A DNA stretch of 64,000 bases. It comes from Girardinichthys multiradiatus. Taxonomy: Eukaryota; Chordata; Actinopteri; Cyprinodontiformes; Goodeidae. The notes under the pieces were generated by a model, which was given only the letters and a program-made list of their open reading frames with translations, was not told the origin of the DNA and did no database searches. Both the position numbers and the translations under genes were made by a program. The stretch's first letter is position 1; each line of letters opens with the position of its first letter. Of the stretch, positions 25,780 to 38,400 are shown in pieces. The DNA lies in the NCBI RefSeq assembly GCF_021462225.1, contig NC_061800.1, positions 10,697,002 through 10,761,001 of the forward strand. The letters are read 5' to 3'.

Positions 25780-26715
25780 AGGATCTATACCAAAAGTGTA
25801 CGTATGCCCAAACCCCAAAAATTGCGCACGGCAAGAAAATTCAGACTTATAAAACCATGCGTACACACACCAGCAAGCAATTTCATTTTTCTAAATCACA
25901 GCTGCACCTCATTGTTTGAGTAGAAGGTTCTGACTCACGTATGCCCTCTTCACGCCCACATTAAACCATACATGGTCAATGCAAAGCACCTCCTGAATGT
26001 CAATCCGTATTTAAATGAGCCAGCTGATCAATGTTTTTTCATGGTTAACAATGGCAACCACAGAGAAAATAGCAAAAAAAAATCGCAATTTCACCGAGGA
26101 AGAAATTGAGGTGTTGGTGAGTGAGAAGGAGAGTTGATAATTGCCAGAGTTGGAGCACAACAAATAAAAGCAGGTGTTGTGGCTGTTACCACGTTATTTA
26201 AATGTTTAGACTCGTCACAATTTATGTGTTAAACTGTGGTACACATCACCCTGGTGATCATCGGGAAGAGGAATGTGATGGTGAGAAAACTTTGATGAGA
26301 TGTTGTGCAGACATTGATTTAGGATTTAAGTTGACTTATAGGCCCTATTTTTTTGTATTTACGTGAAAGGTCCTTATGTATAGTTGTAGCTCACCAGCGC
26401 AAGCATAAATAATATTGCTGTTTTGAATGCTTATGATAATAGTTGATTTACAATTAAAATTTGACATGGAGTGAAATTACATGTCTGAAAGGAATCATGA
26501 TGCAGTTTGGCTTCAGTTCCCCACCCCTCCATCTGCTTTGCTAGTTTTCCATCTTCAAAACGAGCGTAGCCATGTGTCAAAGTTTGCACGAGGGACCGCA
26601 CATTCTGCCATCACGTTTGTTTTTATAGAGCACAATATTTGCATGAAAAGTGATGTTCGCCAGTTCCAGGCCCAGTTTTGTGCGTACGCCACATTTATAA
26701 AGAAGCCCCTAGATC
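25780..26715 (+). mobile_element. Possible PIF/Harbinger-like element remnant
   Basis: The left boundary region carries AAAGTGTACGTATGCCCAAA. The right boundary region carries TTTTGTGCGTACGCCACATT, which is a degraded complement of the left (both hold a GTACG..GC core). Between them is a short frame that starts like the Myb/SANT-type DNA-binding protein of Harbinger elements. No transposase remains. The assignment is tentative. Confidence 0.45.
26051..26137 (+). pseudogene. Truncated Myb/SANT-like fragment
   Basis: The frame starts MATTEKIAKKNRNFTEEEIE and continues VLVSEKES before a stop, 28 codons in all. The NFTEEEIEVLV pattern is the usual opening of the Myb/SANT-like proteins encoded by PIF/Harbinger transposons and of host relatives such as MSANTD proteins. 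The rest of the domain is lost, so it cannot fold as a DNA-binding unit. A host origin is possible but not indicated by the context. Confidence 0.5.
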
Positions 26716-26719
26716 TTCA

Positions 26720-28310
26720 GGGTTTGCTGTTTAATGTATAAACTGGTCTCTTTAGCAATGTTTGACCATATAATGATGTGATGTGTCTATTAACATTTAT
26801 TATAAAGTTAGATAGAGTCAGTCAGTCTTTCATTGTCATTATTATTCTTATTAATGCATTAATATTGCTTATTGAGAAGTTTAATCACAAACATTATCTG
26901 GGAACATAATTTACAATATCAATTACAGTTTGTAGCTAAAAGAACATTATTTTCATATTAATTAGTAATAAATCCCTATAAATATTAAGAATAATCATAA
27001 CTCTTCCTTAAGACCATGATTTCAATTATGTTCAGCCACTAATGGTGTGTGACTTGACAAGCAGTGGTTGTCACCCCAAGAGCAACAATAGACAGACATG
27101 GCATTGAAAGGAATAACACCATAAAAGGACATACAAGTCCTTTATGTGTTTATGTGTTAGATGTATGCAGCCATTAAATAACTAGTGTCTCATTAAGTGA
27201 AATCTGTTTTTTCAAACTCATTCAGGTGTCAAAATTATTTGATTCTAAAGGAAAGGAATGATGTCTTAGTTAAACTGCAGCTTTAAGAGCATCTGTTTTA
27301 GAATATCTCTGCAGTGCAGCTTGAAATAATCTATCTGCAACCTAAGAAGAACATGGATTGGTGACTTTTTGGGTGTGTGTGTGTTCAGCCCAGACGCTGC
27401 CCTGCTGCTCACACTGGGCTGGTTGCGATTCTCAGAGTCGGATTTCAGCGACAGCCAATGAGAACCAGCTGTGAAGAGAGATGGAGGGGAAAAATTGGTT
27501 CAGAGCCAGAAGTCCGTCTGAATGCTGCATCTTTAGATCAATACCCAGCTGGTGTCTCCTCTCTCTCCCATCTCTAACAAATATCCTTCAGCTGATCTTA
27601 ACCATCAGGGGAACCTTAAAGACATGTGGCATCCAAGATTTATTACATTTAACCCACACCACAAACCAACACAAACATTATTTATTCTCTATATAGTATT
27701 AGAAAAAAAATGTCAAATCAATATCTAGGTTTTTCCCGCTTTTGATGACATCCGAATTCAGAACATTAGTTGCATTGATCTGGAACCAGTGCACCAGAAT
27801 GCTTGACAATCACTAATTGGAAATAATAGATTTGAAGGATGCTAAAATCACCAAGGACCGGGTTTCATTTCTAATAGATCTGCACACATTTTATACAATC
27901 AAGTAAGATCAAATACATCTTTTTTATTGTACAAGTAATGGACATAAACACCTTCATATCCCTCAGTGGTTTGTGATTGCTGGTATTTCTGAAGCCATAT
28001 CTGAACAACATAGCTCAAATTGACATGTGTACAATATATCTGAAGCCAACCTTACATTTATTCTTTTTTGGGATAACACACACCAGATCATCAGAAGTAA
28101 TCTGCCAGGTAATGGTAGGCAAATGGCTTATAGAAAAATACACTGAAAGAGAGAAATTAACATTACTGAAAGGGATCCTATTGAAACCTGACATGTTTTA
28201 GAGATAGCATCTAGTGGAAGTTTGGTTTACTGGTGATGGGTACTTCCTCGCTGGTCTGAAAATTTATGTCTACCTTGTATAAGACAGGATGTGCATCTGA
28301 CATCATCATT
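26720..28310. other. No recognisable gene
   Basis: AT-rich, with short frames only. Confidence 0.55.
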
Positions 28311-28315
28311 TCCTT

Positions 28316-28990
28316 TGTCATTATTATAACCACATAAATCATCCTGCAAATCTGCATACCATTCAGTTCCCACCCACAGCTCTTAGCAAAGCCAGAACTG
28401 ACTTAATGCAGGCTCACCTACAGAGAAACTTGTTATAAAATAATTGTTGATATACAGGATTATTCCCACATTAAAAAGGTGGAAACAGTTTTGAAATGGT
28501 CGTCTTGGTCCCATCTTTACACATAACAAAAATCGGATGTCTTAACTGGTGCGCGTACACCCCAGTTGTCACCCATTATCTGCTAACCCATTGGATAATT
28601 AACTTTATTAAATCCAGTAAAAACAAGTGCAATGTGATTAATTATGAAGTGTTCAAAGATTATATAAGATTATATATTCACAGTTCACTATGTCATTGCA
28701 GAATATACTAATCCTTCAGACAGAAAAGTTTTGTCCTTTCTAACTGCTGCCCATTGTTTCCTCCATTGGGATGTGATGTCATGATCTGCCCCACCAGAGT
28801 CAATCACAGTCCTGGTAAGCCAGGAAAAAATGATTGAACCGTAATATGTTTAGGAAATAAAGTTGCAACGAGCTCTTCTATAGGTGAGTCTGCAATAAGT
28901 CAATTCTGGCTTTGCTAAGAGCCGTGGGTGGGCGGGAACTGAATGGTATGCAGATTTGCAGAATAGTTTATATGGTTATAATAATGACAC
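28316..28990. repeat. Large imperfect inverted repeat
   Basis: The left arm (about 28316-28433) and right arm (about 28863-28990) are diverged complements. Shared segments include GTCATTATTATAACCA, TGCAAATCTGCATACCATTC and CTCTTAGCAAAGCCAGAA on the left, with their reverse complements on the right. The spacer of about 430 bp has no coding sequence. It could be a fold-back element or two inverted copies of one repeat. Confidence 0.8.
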
Positions 28991-29449
28991 AGGAAGTGAA
29001 GAGGTCACAAAAGGTTTTTCTTAAATGTGTACACCATGTGGTTTCCAGGTACAGATTCACACTCAGAGTCCAGTGCAAACAAACTGAATTTATCTCTGCA
29101 AATTAAAACATTCTTATATCTCTTCTTTCAAGGTGAGCATCAGACTGGTTTCTACAGGTGTTTAACAGCAGGTCAAAACAAATTAAACTGCATAAAAGTA
29201 CGCAACTGCAAGAAAAAAAATGTGTTGGTACCAGAGTAAAACATCATAGGTGTGAATGAAAGGCAAACTATTGACAACTTAAGGTAAAATGGCCACATGA
29301 ACACAGGTGTTTATTTGCTTTTTGGTCTCCACAGCATGAGGGGGTTGCCAGGATTGTGTCGCCACACCGTGCTGTGAACCGGGGACACACAAACAGAAAG
29401 AGAGACAGAAATGCTTCCTAACACAAAACTGCTGTTGGAGGCATCTCTT
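28991..29449. other. No recognisable gene
   Basis: Mixed AT-rich sequence. I see no supportable feature. Confidence 0.5.
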
Positions 29450-30035
29450 GTGGGTAATTCTTTCTTTCAGCGGTGGAACACAGCCTAATGCTCCCACCGT
29501 ATCTGAAAATGCCACCGCAATTAGTGACAGGCGTCCCCATTGAGCTCTGCAGCGTGGGGTCAATTAACGTTTGTGAGGTGGCGTGGCAGAATCTGCAAAA
29601 GACATGAAGAGGACGGATAATCGCATTATGGAAGCTAACAGGCTGCTTTTTGCCACAGGGTGTAATGAGATGCAGAACATATAATCACACCAGGAGAAAA
29701 ATGAGGCGGTTTTCGCTCCAGTCTGAGAACTGAAAGAGGATTCTTGTATCCGTGTGCTCAATAATGGAGGTCGCTTTGTTTTATTATGAAAACCTAGCCA
29801 TGTTCTCTAAAAAAAAAATCCAAGGCCAGCGGAAAAAAAAAAACTACGAGGCCCCTGCTGTCGTGGCTCTCGTCCCCTCAGCCCTCACGTGGCACAGCCA
29901 ACATGACGGTCAAACCAAACGAACTTAACTGCCGCTGGCAGAGCAGTGTCAAATTCTGCTGCACTGACTAGAGCTGATATTCGGCCGTCGCACCATCATG
30001 TCAGCTCATGATGTAACACCGGTGTTTGCCTGCAG
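29450..30035. promoter_or_regulatory. Possible conserved non-coding segment
   Basis: The stretch is free of recognisable repeats and more balanced in composition than its surroundings. It holds homeodomain-type cores such as GTCAATTAACG (about 29559) and other non-repetitive words. It has the look of a vertebrate conserved non-coding element, but conservation cannot be measured here. Confidence 0.25.
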
Positions 30036-30845
30036 ACAATGGAGACGCTGTTTGTTGATGATGATGAGTGGTGTCTGTATATCCATGGCCTCCTGGGAAT
30101 TATTGCTTTAACATCACTCATTCACGGGGACAGACAGAGTCACCCAACACCGATTCTCACTCTGGATACTGACGATGCTGTTGGCAGCAGAAAACAACTC
30201 ATCCATGAGCTTCAAACCAAAATATACACACCAGCGGTAATTTATGGAATGGTCCAGTGACAGAACTGCAGAACATTTCAAAGCTAAATTAGCTTCAGTG
30301 CAATTTATCTTAAAGGTTATTGCACCTATCGGGTGCTGGTTTCTGCAACTTTTCCATTGCTTTGTGTTCAAACTCTTCATTTCCAAGTCTCCTTCAGCAG
30401 TAAGGAAACCTCTTTTTTCCATCTTTTTCAAGAGGATTTAAGCGCAAGGGAGCCATGCTGAATGCGCCAGGTTATTGTACTTTTCAGGCTTCAGACAATA
30501 TGAGATTCTCAAAGTCCGACAACCTGAAAATGGTAAAAAAATAATAATAATAATAAAAATAAGGTTTAATATTAACATAAATCCTAAACAAAAATGCATA
30601 AAATTATCTGTTTGTATTTAAACAATAAAAAAAAATACATTTGCCATTTCTAAAATAGTATTTTAATACAATTGAAATAATGATGGCTATGACTATTTGT
30701 TATTTTGATACTTAGACGCATTTATGGAGAGCTAGAGAACAGGTGAGAGTTTTCACAGTTGCTCTGGTTAGATTTACTCATGTGGTCATGACAATCATTT
30801 ATATGTCACTTTATTTAGATAAAGATGTTTAGGAAAATCAATTCC
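30036..30845. other. No recognisable gene
   Basis: Short frames of 73 (+) and 105 (-) codons overlap at 30039-30431 and do not resemble a protein. An AAT run lies at about 30540-30556. Confidence 0.5.
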
Positions 30846-30849
30846 ACTG

Positions 30850-31160
30850 TAGCACTAAGTAGTTAAATTTAAAGTCAGTGTCAGCTAAAATCTCTGTAAA
30901 AGATTGTTCAACAGATGGACTCATCGGTGTAAGACTAAAACTAATATGGAATAAGTACTAAATTAAATGGACGTTTTTAAGTTAGTGTGCTTATTGCACT
31001 GAATGTGCTCTTCGTAGAGTAATGATAAGCTGATGTTAGCTGGTTTATTAGCTGGGCTGTGGGCTCCGTTAGCTAGCCTGGTCCCTGCTGCTTGACACAG
31101 CTGACACTCTAGCCTCTTAACAAGCTAGCCGTAACATAACTGTTAAAAGTAACTGGTCCA
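30850..31160 (+). repeat. Dispersed repeat, family B copy 1
   Basis: Shared with 52280-52580 in the same orientation: AAATTTAAAG, a CAGTGTCAG-TAAAA segment, and, 200 bp on, a GCTGTGG..GTTAGCTA segment followed by TCTAGCCTCTTAA. The match is colinear but diverged. I do not recognise the family. Confidence 0.6.
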
Positions 31161-31439
31161 TTCCCACTGCTTTATTTTTTTTTAGAGTAACTGTTTTCAA
31201 AAGCCACAAACACACCGATACACAAGCTATATCTGGCAGCAATCAGCTGACAGAAACCGCTCAGGGTGGAATCGGTTGTATACTCATCTTCCTTGGTCAA
31301 CACGCAAGAGGAACCCTTGACATATCTCCAGTCTAACACAGGGTAAATACAGAGGCACAAATGAGTAGGAATGTCCGCACACAGACACAAACACACACAC
31401 ACAAACTGGATTGTGGTTGGACACCGCTGATTAAAACAA

Positions 31440-31562
31440 TAAAGCATTCTTGCCCGAGATGAACACGCAAAATCCACACAAAGGCTCTGGCCAGGATCTG
31501 AACCTAGGACCTTAATACTGTGAATGAACAGTGGTAACCACCAAGGCACCCTGCTGCCTACA
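31440..31562 (+). repeat. Tail of the teleost dispersed repeat
   Basis: GAACACGCAAAATCCACACA, then GGATCTGAACCTAGGACCTT, then AACCACCAAGGCACC. This is the usual 3' portion of the repeat whose 5' portion is seen at 2503-2806. Confidence 0.6.
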
Positions 31563-33085
31563 ATTTAACATATCCATACCTAAAAGCTATGTTAAAAATA
31601 ATTGGAAATTGGAACTTCCCACAGACCAAAACAAGGATATGTTATCAAATACATTACATAACACAGCTTACAGTTGGGTCATTGCTCTCGATGTTGCACA
31701 CACTGCAATTACTAACCATCACTTGAACCTGCCTCAAGAAATTGCCTGACACAAAGTCCTTTTTTGAGTGCTCGATGTGTTAAAGGGCAACTCTTCAGCT
31801 GGTGTCTTAACCGAATTCTTTTTACATTTACTGAATTTCATAACTGGCACAGACACCTGCAGATGTTACCCAACTTTATGGACTACTGGTAGTGAAATAA
31901 GTATATAGTTCTAATTATATCTTTCATAGTCACAAAACAATCAAGCCACTTCAGATCTGCCTCAAAGGAAATAAAAAAAAAACATTTATATATTAGATAA
32001 TAGATTCTGCCATCAAGTGAGCTCCGAGATCCATCCTCAAGTTTCTCAGCTCTCTTCCTGTCAGATTAACAGCAGTTTGTTTTTAACGGTCCCTGAAGCT
32101 GCTGCCACAGTGTGCTCCTCTCCGTGGTGCTGAGGACGTCGCCCTGGTGATGTGTTACCAGGAGCCTCACGTTTATGAGCCAAGATGCCGAGCTGCTTAG
32201 CCTTAAACATTCTGCACTGAATTTTAAAAAAAAGGTACTTATGCTTTACAAGGCTAATTTGACTGTCTTTATGCTTTGCCTCCACAAGAATGCTGCACTT
32301 TTATTGCACCATGTTTATTTGCTTGCTTTGCGGACTTATTTTTATATAGGAGGTTAAGATTTTACTCAAAAATGTGATGACTGTTAAAGAGCATGGCTTC
32401 TGTTTGGTTTTCTTATACCACTGGATGCAAAACTTTCCCCGATTTGTTTTTTCTTTTTTATACTTTAACATCTACAGGCAGGAATGCACAGCATGTGACG
32501 GCAGGTGAATAATGTGAGCAGAAGCATGACAAAGACAGCTCTCTGTGCTGCTGAGGGGTCGTCAAGGTGACTCCACAGCAAGGGCATCCTCAGCTCCACC
32601 ACAGCTGATCTCCCCCCTCACCAAACACCTCCATCCCTGCTTGCTTTTCAGCTCCCACCGCAGCAAAATGTGACAAAAGAAGCTTTGAGACATGCAGCCC
32701 TGCAGGTGCAAAGTGTAGCAGTGATAAGGGTTGTCATCCAAACCATTCACCTTCTTTAATCATCTTCAGGATTTCTTTTGTATAAGGAGAAATGCTGGCA
32801 GGATGTAAGAGGTGTCCTCTTTGGTCATTTGTATTTTGCTAGAATTTGTATTTTTCACGTTTTATATCTTAAAAATGGTAAGTTTACACTTTGGAGCAGA
32901 AATCAGTTTACTATTCCTAAACTGTGTGAGTGTCATTGTTCGGCATCTCTGCTCTGTGTGCAGAATAAAGACAACACCGTGCGGCCACTGCATCGGGAGA
33001 GACACCTCTTATTGTTTGCATTACACCAAATAAAAAATAAGGTTTTTAATTTTTAAGTGGAACCAATAAAGCTCCGAATCCGAGC
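31563..33085. other. No recognisable gene
   Basis: AT-rich, becoming mixed toward the CpG island. Frames up to about 90 codons are not protein-like. If the CpG island starts a minus-strand gene, this interval would be its intron 1. Confidence 0.45.
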
Positions 33086-33089
33086 TTTT

Positions 33090-33500
33090 GCATCCTGACT
33101 TCAGATTTTCTTGGTGCTTAACTGGGCTCCTTCCAGTAAAACCGCTCAGCCGCTCTGACAGCAGCGTGCCACCGACCAAGAGGGGAATAAAAACACACAA
33201 ACCGGGGAAAGCACAGCGGGGAGAGGAAGCGAGAAAGAAAGAGAAACCCGTCTTCTTACCGGGTCCGATCCCGACAGGAGCTCCGGAACATGCGGGCGTC
33301 AACGCGGATAATCCGTAAGCGCTGCTGGTGGAGCTGGACACCAATCCGTTCCTCCCAGGCGTTCTGCTGCGTCTCAGTGAGGAGAAACCGACCCACCGCT
33401 GCTGATGCTGCTCCCTCCGGTTCAGGACCGGGAACCTGTGGGCGCGGCACCGACAGGCGTGCACGACGGCACGGGTCTGGTTGTCAGTGGGCGGGTATCG
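33090..33500 (-). promoter_or_regulatory. CpG island with candidate first exon
   Basis: This is the CpG-richest stretch seen outside the G-skewed block, with many CG dinucleotides in both strands and a GGGCGGG box at 33489-33495. A strong minus-strand splice donor, CCG|GTAAGA, has its last exon base at 33260, so a first exon from about 33480 down to 33261 on the minus strand is plausible. A weaker plus-strand donor (CC|GTAAGC, about 33312) leaves the direction open. The minus frame across the exon is open (about 33506-33021), but I do not recognise its product and it may be 5' UTR. Confidence 0.45.
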
Positions 33501-34516
33501 ACCCAAGGAAGCTGGATCTGAATGTCAGCTGGGTTACATCCTAATGTATTTAATGACTGATTCATTAGCATATTAAATATTATCGAATTTATTTATTTTC
33601 ACAGAATATCTTCGTAGACCACGGACACGTTTTAAAACTACAGTATATGTTCATAGGAGGGTGTGTGAAACAAACATGGTTGACGTGCAATTTTATTCAG
33701 TTTACTTTACTCTGACACCCCTAAATAAAATCCGGTGCAAGCTTCAGATGTCATTGTTCAATGGAGTCAACCATGAATAAAACAGCTTGAAGAGCAAGAA
33801 GTTGTCTGGGATACATTTGTGGAGGTTAAGCCCAGCCAGGTTAGAGATCTACAGCTGCTCAGGTGGGAGAATCTGTTAACAGGATCACTTGTGGTTGCCT
33901 ATTCCACAAATTTCCCTTTTAAAAGGAAGAATGTTAAGAACTAAGCTGTTTGAAGTCCTGTTTGCAGTTTACCACAAGCCATGTAGGGGACACAAACATG
34001 TGGAAGGTGGTCTGGTCAGGTGAAGCTTTTGGCCTACAAAAACAAAACGTTGTGTGTCAGGAACACTTCACATCCCCCTAAACACACCATATTCACTGTG
34101 AAACACGGGGGTGTGACAGCATTATGCTGTATGATGCTTTTCTTCAGCAGGGACAGGAAGGCTGGTCAGAGTTTATGGGAAGATGGAAGGAATAAAATAC
34201 AGGGCAATCCCTAAAGAAAACCAGTTAGAGGCTACAAAAGACATGAGACTGGGGAGAACGTTCACCTTTTCAGCAGGACAATGACTCCAAACATACAGCC
34301 AGAGCTACAATGGAATACTTTAAATCTCAGCATATTCATGTTTTAGAATGACCAAGTTTAATGGCTGAGCAAAGTCAAATTAAGATTTGATTGTTGCAAT
34401 AGTTGAAAATTGATGTTTCCAGACGCTCTTCATCCAATCCGACTCAACATTAGCTATTTTGCAAAGAACAATGGACACGAATTTCAGTCTTTAGATGTGC
34501 AGAACTGGTAGAGATA

Positions 34517-36126
34517 CAGGTCCTTCTCAAAATATTAGCATATTGTGATAAAGTTAATTATTTTCCATAATGTCATGATGAAAATTTAACATTCATATAT
34601 TTTAGATTCATTGCACACTAACTGAAATATTTCAGGTCTTTTATTGTCTTAATACGGATGATTGTGGCATACAGCTCATGAAAACCCAAAATTCCTATCT
34701 CACAAAATTAGCATATTTCATCCGACCAATAAAAGAAAAGTGTTTTTAATACAAAAAACGTCAACCTTCAAATAATCATGTACAGTTATGCACTCAATAC
34801 TTGGTCGGGAATCCTTTTGCAGAAATGACTGCTTCAATGCGGCGTGGCATGGAGGTAATCATCCTGTGGCACTGATGAGGTCTTATGGAGGCCCAGGATG
34901 CTTCGATAGCGGCCTTTAGCTCATCCAGAGTGTTGGGTCTTGAGTCTCTCAACGTTCTCTTCACAATATCCCACAGATTCTCTATGGGGTTCAGGTCAGG
35001 AGAGTTGGCAGGCCAATTGAGCACAGTGATACCATGGTCAGTAAACCATTTACCAGTGGTTTTGGCACTGTGAGCAGGTGCCAGGTCGTGCTGAAAAATG
35101 AAATCTTCATCTCCATAAAGCTTTTCATCAGATGGAAGCATGAAGTGCTCCAAAATCTCCTGATAGCTAGCTGCATTGACCCTGCCCTTGATAAAACACA
35201 GTGGACCAACACCAGCAGCTGACACGGCACCCCAGACCATCACTGACTGTGGGTACTTGACACTGGACTTCTGGCATTTTGGCATTTCCTTCTCCCCAGT
35301 CTTCCTCCAGACTCTGGCACCTTGATTTCTGAATGACATGCAGAATTTGCTTTCATCCGAAAAAAGTACTTTGGACCACTGAGCAACAGTCCAGTGCTGC
35401 TTCTCTGTAGCCCAGGTCTGGCGCTTCTGCCGCTGTTTCTGGTTCAAAAGTGGCTTGACCTGGGGAATGCGGCACCTGTAGCCCATTTCCTGCACACGCC
35501 TGTGCACGGTGGCTCTGGATGTTTCTACTCCAGACTCAGTCCACTGCTTCCGCAGGTCCCCCAAGGTCTGGAATCGGCCCTTCTCCACAATCTTCCTCAG
35601 GGTCCGGTCACCTCTTCTCGTTGTGCAGCGTTTTCTGCCACACTTTTTCCTTCCCACAGACTTCCCACTGAGGTGCCTTGATACAGCACTCTGGGAACAG
35701 CCTATTCGTTCAGAAATGTCTTTCTGTGTCTTACCCTCTTGCTTGAGGGTGTCAATAGTGGCCTTCTGGACAGCAGTCAGGTCGGCAGTCTTACCCATGA
35801 TTGGGGTTTTGAGTGATGAACCAGGCTGGGAGTTTTAAAGGCCTCAGGAATCTTTTGCAGGTGTTTAGAGTTAACTCGTTGATTCAGATGATTAGGTTCA
35901 TAGCTCATTTAGAGACCCTTTTAATGATATGCTAATTTTGTGAGATAGGAATTTTGGGTTTTCATGAGCTGTATGCCAAAATCATCCGTATTAAGACAAT
36001 AAAAGACCTGAAATATTTCAGTTAGTGTGCAATGAATCTAAAATATATGAATGTTAAATTTTCATCATGACATTATGGAAAATAATGAACTTTATCACAG
36101 TATGCTAATATTTTGAGAAGGACCTG
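34517..36126 (-). mobile_element. Young Tc1 (DD34E) copy 1, intact
   Basis: It is 1,610 bp, flanked by TA (34515-34516 and 36127-36128). The inverted terminal repeats are about 205 bp each, at about 34517-34720 and 35922-36126, starting CAGGTCCTTCTCAAAATATT. Each long repeat holds an outer and an inner AAATATTAGCATAT / AAATTAGCATAT motif, an IR/DR-type layout like that of other fish Tc1 elements. Copies 2 and 3 are nearly identical. Confidence 0.95.
34794..35798 (-). CDS. Tc1 transposase, intact (copy 1)
   Basis: A 334-residue transposase of normal length for Tc1 enzymes (about 340). Residues 1-60 carry the first helix-turn-helix (LTAVQKATIDTLKQEGKTQK) and a basic GRKKCGRKRCTTRRGD linker that could act as AT-hook and nuclear signal. 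Residues 65-125 are the second DNA-binding region. The catalytic triad is D148 (LFSDESKF), D238 (FQHDLAPAH) and E273 ([11 protein letters not shown]), with 34 residues between the last two. It would excise the element from TA sites and reinsert it. No stop or frameshift is present. Substitutions relative to copy 2 include K27D-type changes (QKD for QKE), S157R (FRNQ) and D224 for A224. Expression cannot be judged. Confidence 0.95.
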   Translation of the reverse strand: MGKTADLTAVQKATIDTLKQEGKTQKDISERIGCSQSAVSRHLSGKSVGRKKCGRKRCTTRRGDRTLRKIVEKGRFQTLGDLRKQWTESGVETSRATVHRRVQEMGYRCRIPQVKPLLNQKQRQKRQTWATEKQHWTVAQWSKVLFSDESKFCMSFRNQGARVWRKTGEKEMPKCQKSSVKYPQSVMVWGAVSAAGVGPLCFIKGRVNAASYQEILEHFMLPSDEKLYGDEDFIFQHDLAPAHSAKTTGKWFTDHGITVLNWPANSPDLNPIENLWDIVKRTLRDSRPNTLDELKAAIEASWASIRPHQCHRMITSMPRRIEAVISAKGFPTKY

Positions 36127-36215
36127 TATATCCAAAACTACAGCTGTATTTACAGTAAAAGATAGCTCTATAAAGTATTAACTGAGAGAAGATGAATACC
36201 AATGAACATCACAAT

Positions 36216-37496
36216 CTTTTGATTCTGATTTATATACAGTATATATTTTCAAACAGGTAGATTTTTTTTCCTGGGTGCATATTGTTAGACTCTGAATTGC
36301 CCTTAGGAGTGTGTGTGTGTGTGTCTTTGAGCCACCTGATGGAGTTGAACCCTGTCCAGGGGTTTACACCACCTCTCACCCATAGCTAATTAAAAGTAAA
36401 TTGCCCATCTCCAACACTGCCACCCAGAGGCTGCGCTAGACTTTTTTTTGTTGTCTGTCATTTTGACTGGTCTACAGAGAAGATCAGGTCATTTTGACTG
36501 ACAGGGTAAAAAAAAAATCTGGTCATGATCCATTTTTACCCGTGACTTTATTTTTCAAAATGATAATTAAACAGTCAATAGCATTTATTTTCATTCATTT
36601 TCATTAATATTCAGTCCAAGCTGAACAGAGAATTCACATCAACCAGATAAATACATTTGACTTTTTCTCTGCGGGACAAAAAACACTGACTGTGGTCCCA
36701 GTAACTACATATAAATAATAAAATTGAACAGATCCCCTGCTGTGGTCTGAACACGCAGTCTCACAACTTCCTCCTGGCCTCCAAGGACCTGAATTGCACA
36801 CGGGTATGTACATAATCTGATGTCTGGAGTGGGAATGCTATATACTCATGAGGTTGGACTTTTGCCTCAGACAGACGACTTAACCTGGATGTTCTTGTGG
36901 AGGCTGAACCTGCGTTCTGCCGCCACCCGAGAGGCTAGAATCACAAGCAACACTTCAACCAGAGTTTTGAAATCAGGGAACATTTCTCCAATAGAAGAGA
37001 TCAGAGGTTGGCAAGAGTCTTCGAACAAGGGGTTTCCTCATCTGTTAAGCACTCGCTTCAGCGGGAGGAAACAGCTAATTAACATGCTAACTCAGGGGTC
37101 AGGGGCATGAACAATCTGTCAAAATGATTTGGCCTTCAGACTTTGTCAGTTAAAAAAAAAAAATATTCGGTTAACACGACCCCTGTTCCAACCTCACCTT
37201 CAAAACACAAGCATGAGATGTAACAGCATCACATGCTACTTGCCTTCTTTTTGCTTTTGGTGCATTTCTGTCATGATTCCTTTGTGTTGGGTTTTCTTCT
37301 CTGTGCATTTTCACAAGTCTTTTCCTCTGTGGTTTGTAGAATCAAGTTTGTGCAAATAAACAAGGAATTTCTCAGTTTTCCATTGTTCACATTGTACATC
37401 AACATCAATCCAAACAACAAATGTATAAAAACACTTAAATAAGGACAATGAGTAGTACGCAAAAGTGTGTGTTTTTCTTTTATATATATAAGAAGA
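36216..37496. other. No recognisable gene
   Basis: AT-rich. It includes a GT run near 36310 and a short minus-strand piece of the teleost dispersed repeat at 36350-36392 (CCTGTCCAGGGGTTTACACC). Confidence 0.5.
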
Positions 37497-37600
37497 CTGC
37501 GATGGACTGGCGACCTGTCCAGGGTGTACCCCGCCTGTCGCCCATAGACTGCTGGAGATAGGCACCAGCTCCCCCGCGACCCACTATGGAATAAGCGGTT
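37497..37600 (-). repeat. Teleost dispersed repeat (copy 4, partial)
   Basis: On the plus strand it reads GCGATGGACTGGCGACCTGT then CCAGGGTGTACCCCGCCTG, the complement of copy 1's core. Confidence 0.8.
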
Positions 37601-37679
37601 AAAAATGACTGACTATATAAGAAGAGGGATGGCAGGTTGTGATGGAGTAGTATGTTTATTTCCACCAGAGTAGCTGACT

Positions 37680-38400
37680 ACCCTGACTGTGAGGAGTTTA
37701 TTGTGTTCAGAGAAACAGCATAGTTGAAGAAACTGTCTCTGTGGTGGCTTGTTTTGCCATTACTTCTCTGTTGTGCAAACCTGATGGTAAAAGTCTCATA
37801 AAACCTGTAATCAGAATGTGTGGGGTCGGTAGAGATGTTGGCTGCCATTTTTCTGGGCTGCTAACATCTCTGTTGTGGATCATCAGCCCTGATGATCTTC
37901 TCTGTAGACCTTGTTGTTCGTGGCAGTTCGGACCCGTCCTGTTTTGTAGATGAGCGAGACCGATCACAGAGATAGAGGAGCACAAAACAGACTGTATGAT
38001 GGCAGCATGGAAGGTGATCAGCAGCTCTTGTGGAAAGTTTTGTTTCCCCGAGTTGCAGAAGTAAATAAGGTCTCTGCTTGGCCTTCTTCTAAACAGTGTC
38101 CATGTGTGAGGACCACCTCAGGTTCCAAGAAAGAGTGGCTCCAAGGAGCCAGAAGTGATCCACAGTAGACATGGTGTTGTTGAGGATGGTGAGGGGAGGC
38201 AGTGTTGGAGGTGTTCTCTGGAAGTTCACCATCATCTCCACTGTTTTTAGCTGCAGGTGGCTCTGAGCACACCAATGGACCAGTCGATCCACCTCCCGTC
38301 TGAGTCCCATCTGGATCAGACTTGTGCTGATGGGTCTGGAGTTGGAGAAAATGATTCCCAACCTCACCTGCTGCTGCCGATCAGTCAGAACATCATGGGT
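37680..38400 (-). pseudogene. CR1/Rex1-like LINE fragment
   Basis: On the minus strand, a frame ending at 38089 reads EVDRLVHWCAQSHLQLKTVE, then MMVNFQRTPPTLPPLTILNN and STVDHFWLLGATLSWNLRW. This is the typical C-terminal region after the reverse transcriptase of CR1/Rex1-type elements. A further decayed 3' part continues to about 37680. The frame is broken on both sides and no catalytic motif survives. It is a dead fragment in antisense orientation to the better-preserved piece at 43730-44875. Confidence 0.75.

Larger units (their letters stand above)
33712..36215 (+). pseudogene. Fossil Tc1-like transposon, split by a younger Tc1
   Basis: The 5' part (33712-34514) begins with TGACACCCCTAAATAAAATC, a known terminal region of a fish Tc1 family. 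It then carries decayed transposase sequence, including CAGGTGGGAGAATCTGTTAA, CTGTGAAACACGGGGGTGTG and CAGCAGGACAATGACTCCAA. It reaches GATGTGCAGAACTGGTAGAG at the insertion point. The 3' part resumes right after the insert at 36129 (CCAAAACTACAGCTGTATTT) and ends near 36215 with TACAAAGTATTGACT-like sequence. The two halves are colinear parts of one old copy. It shares its family with the fossil at 4192-4535. Confidence 0.8.
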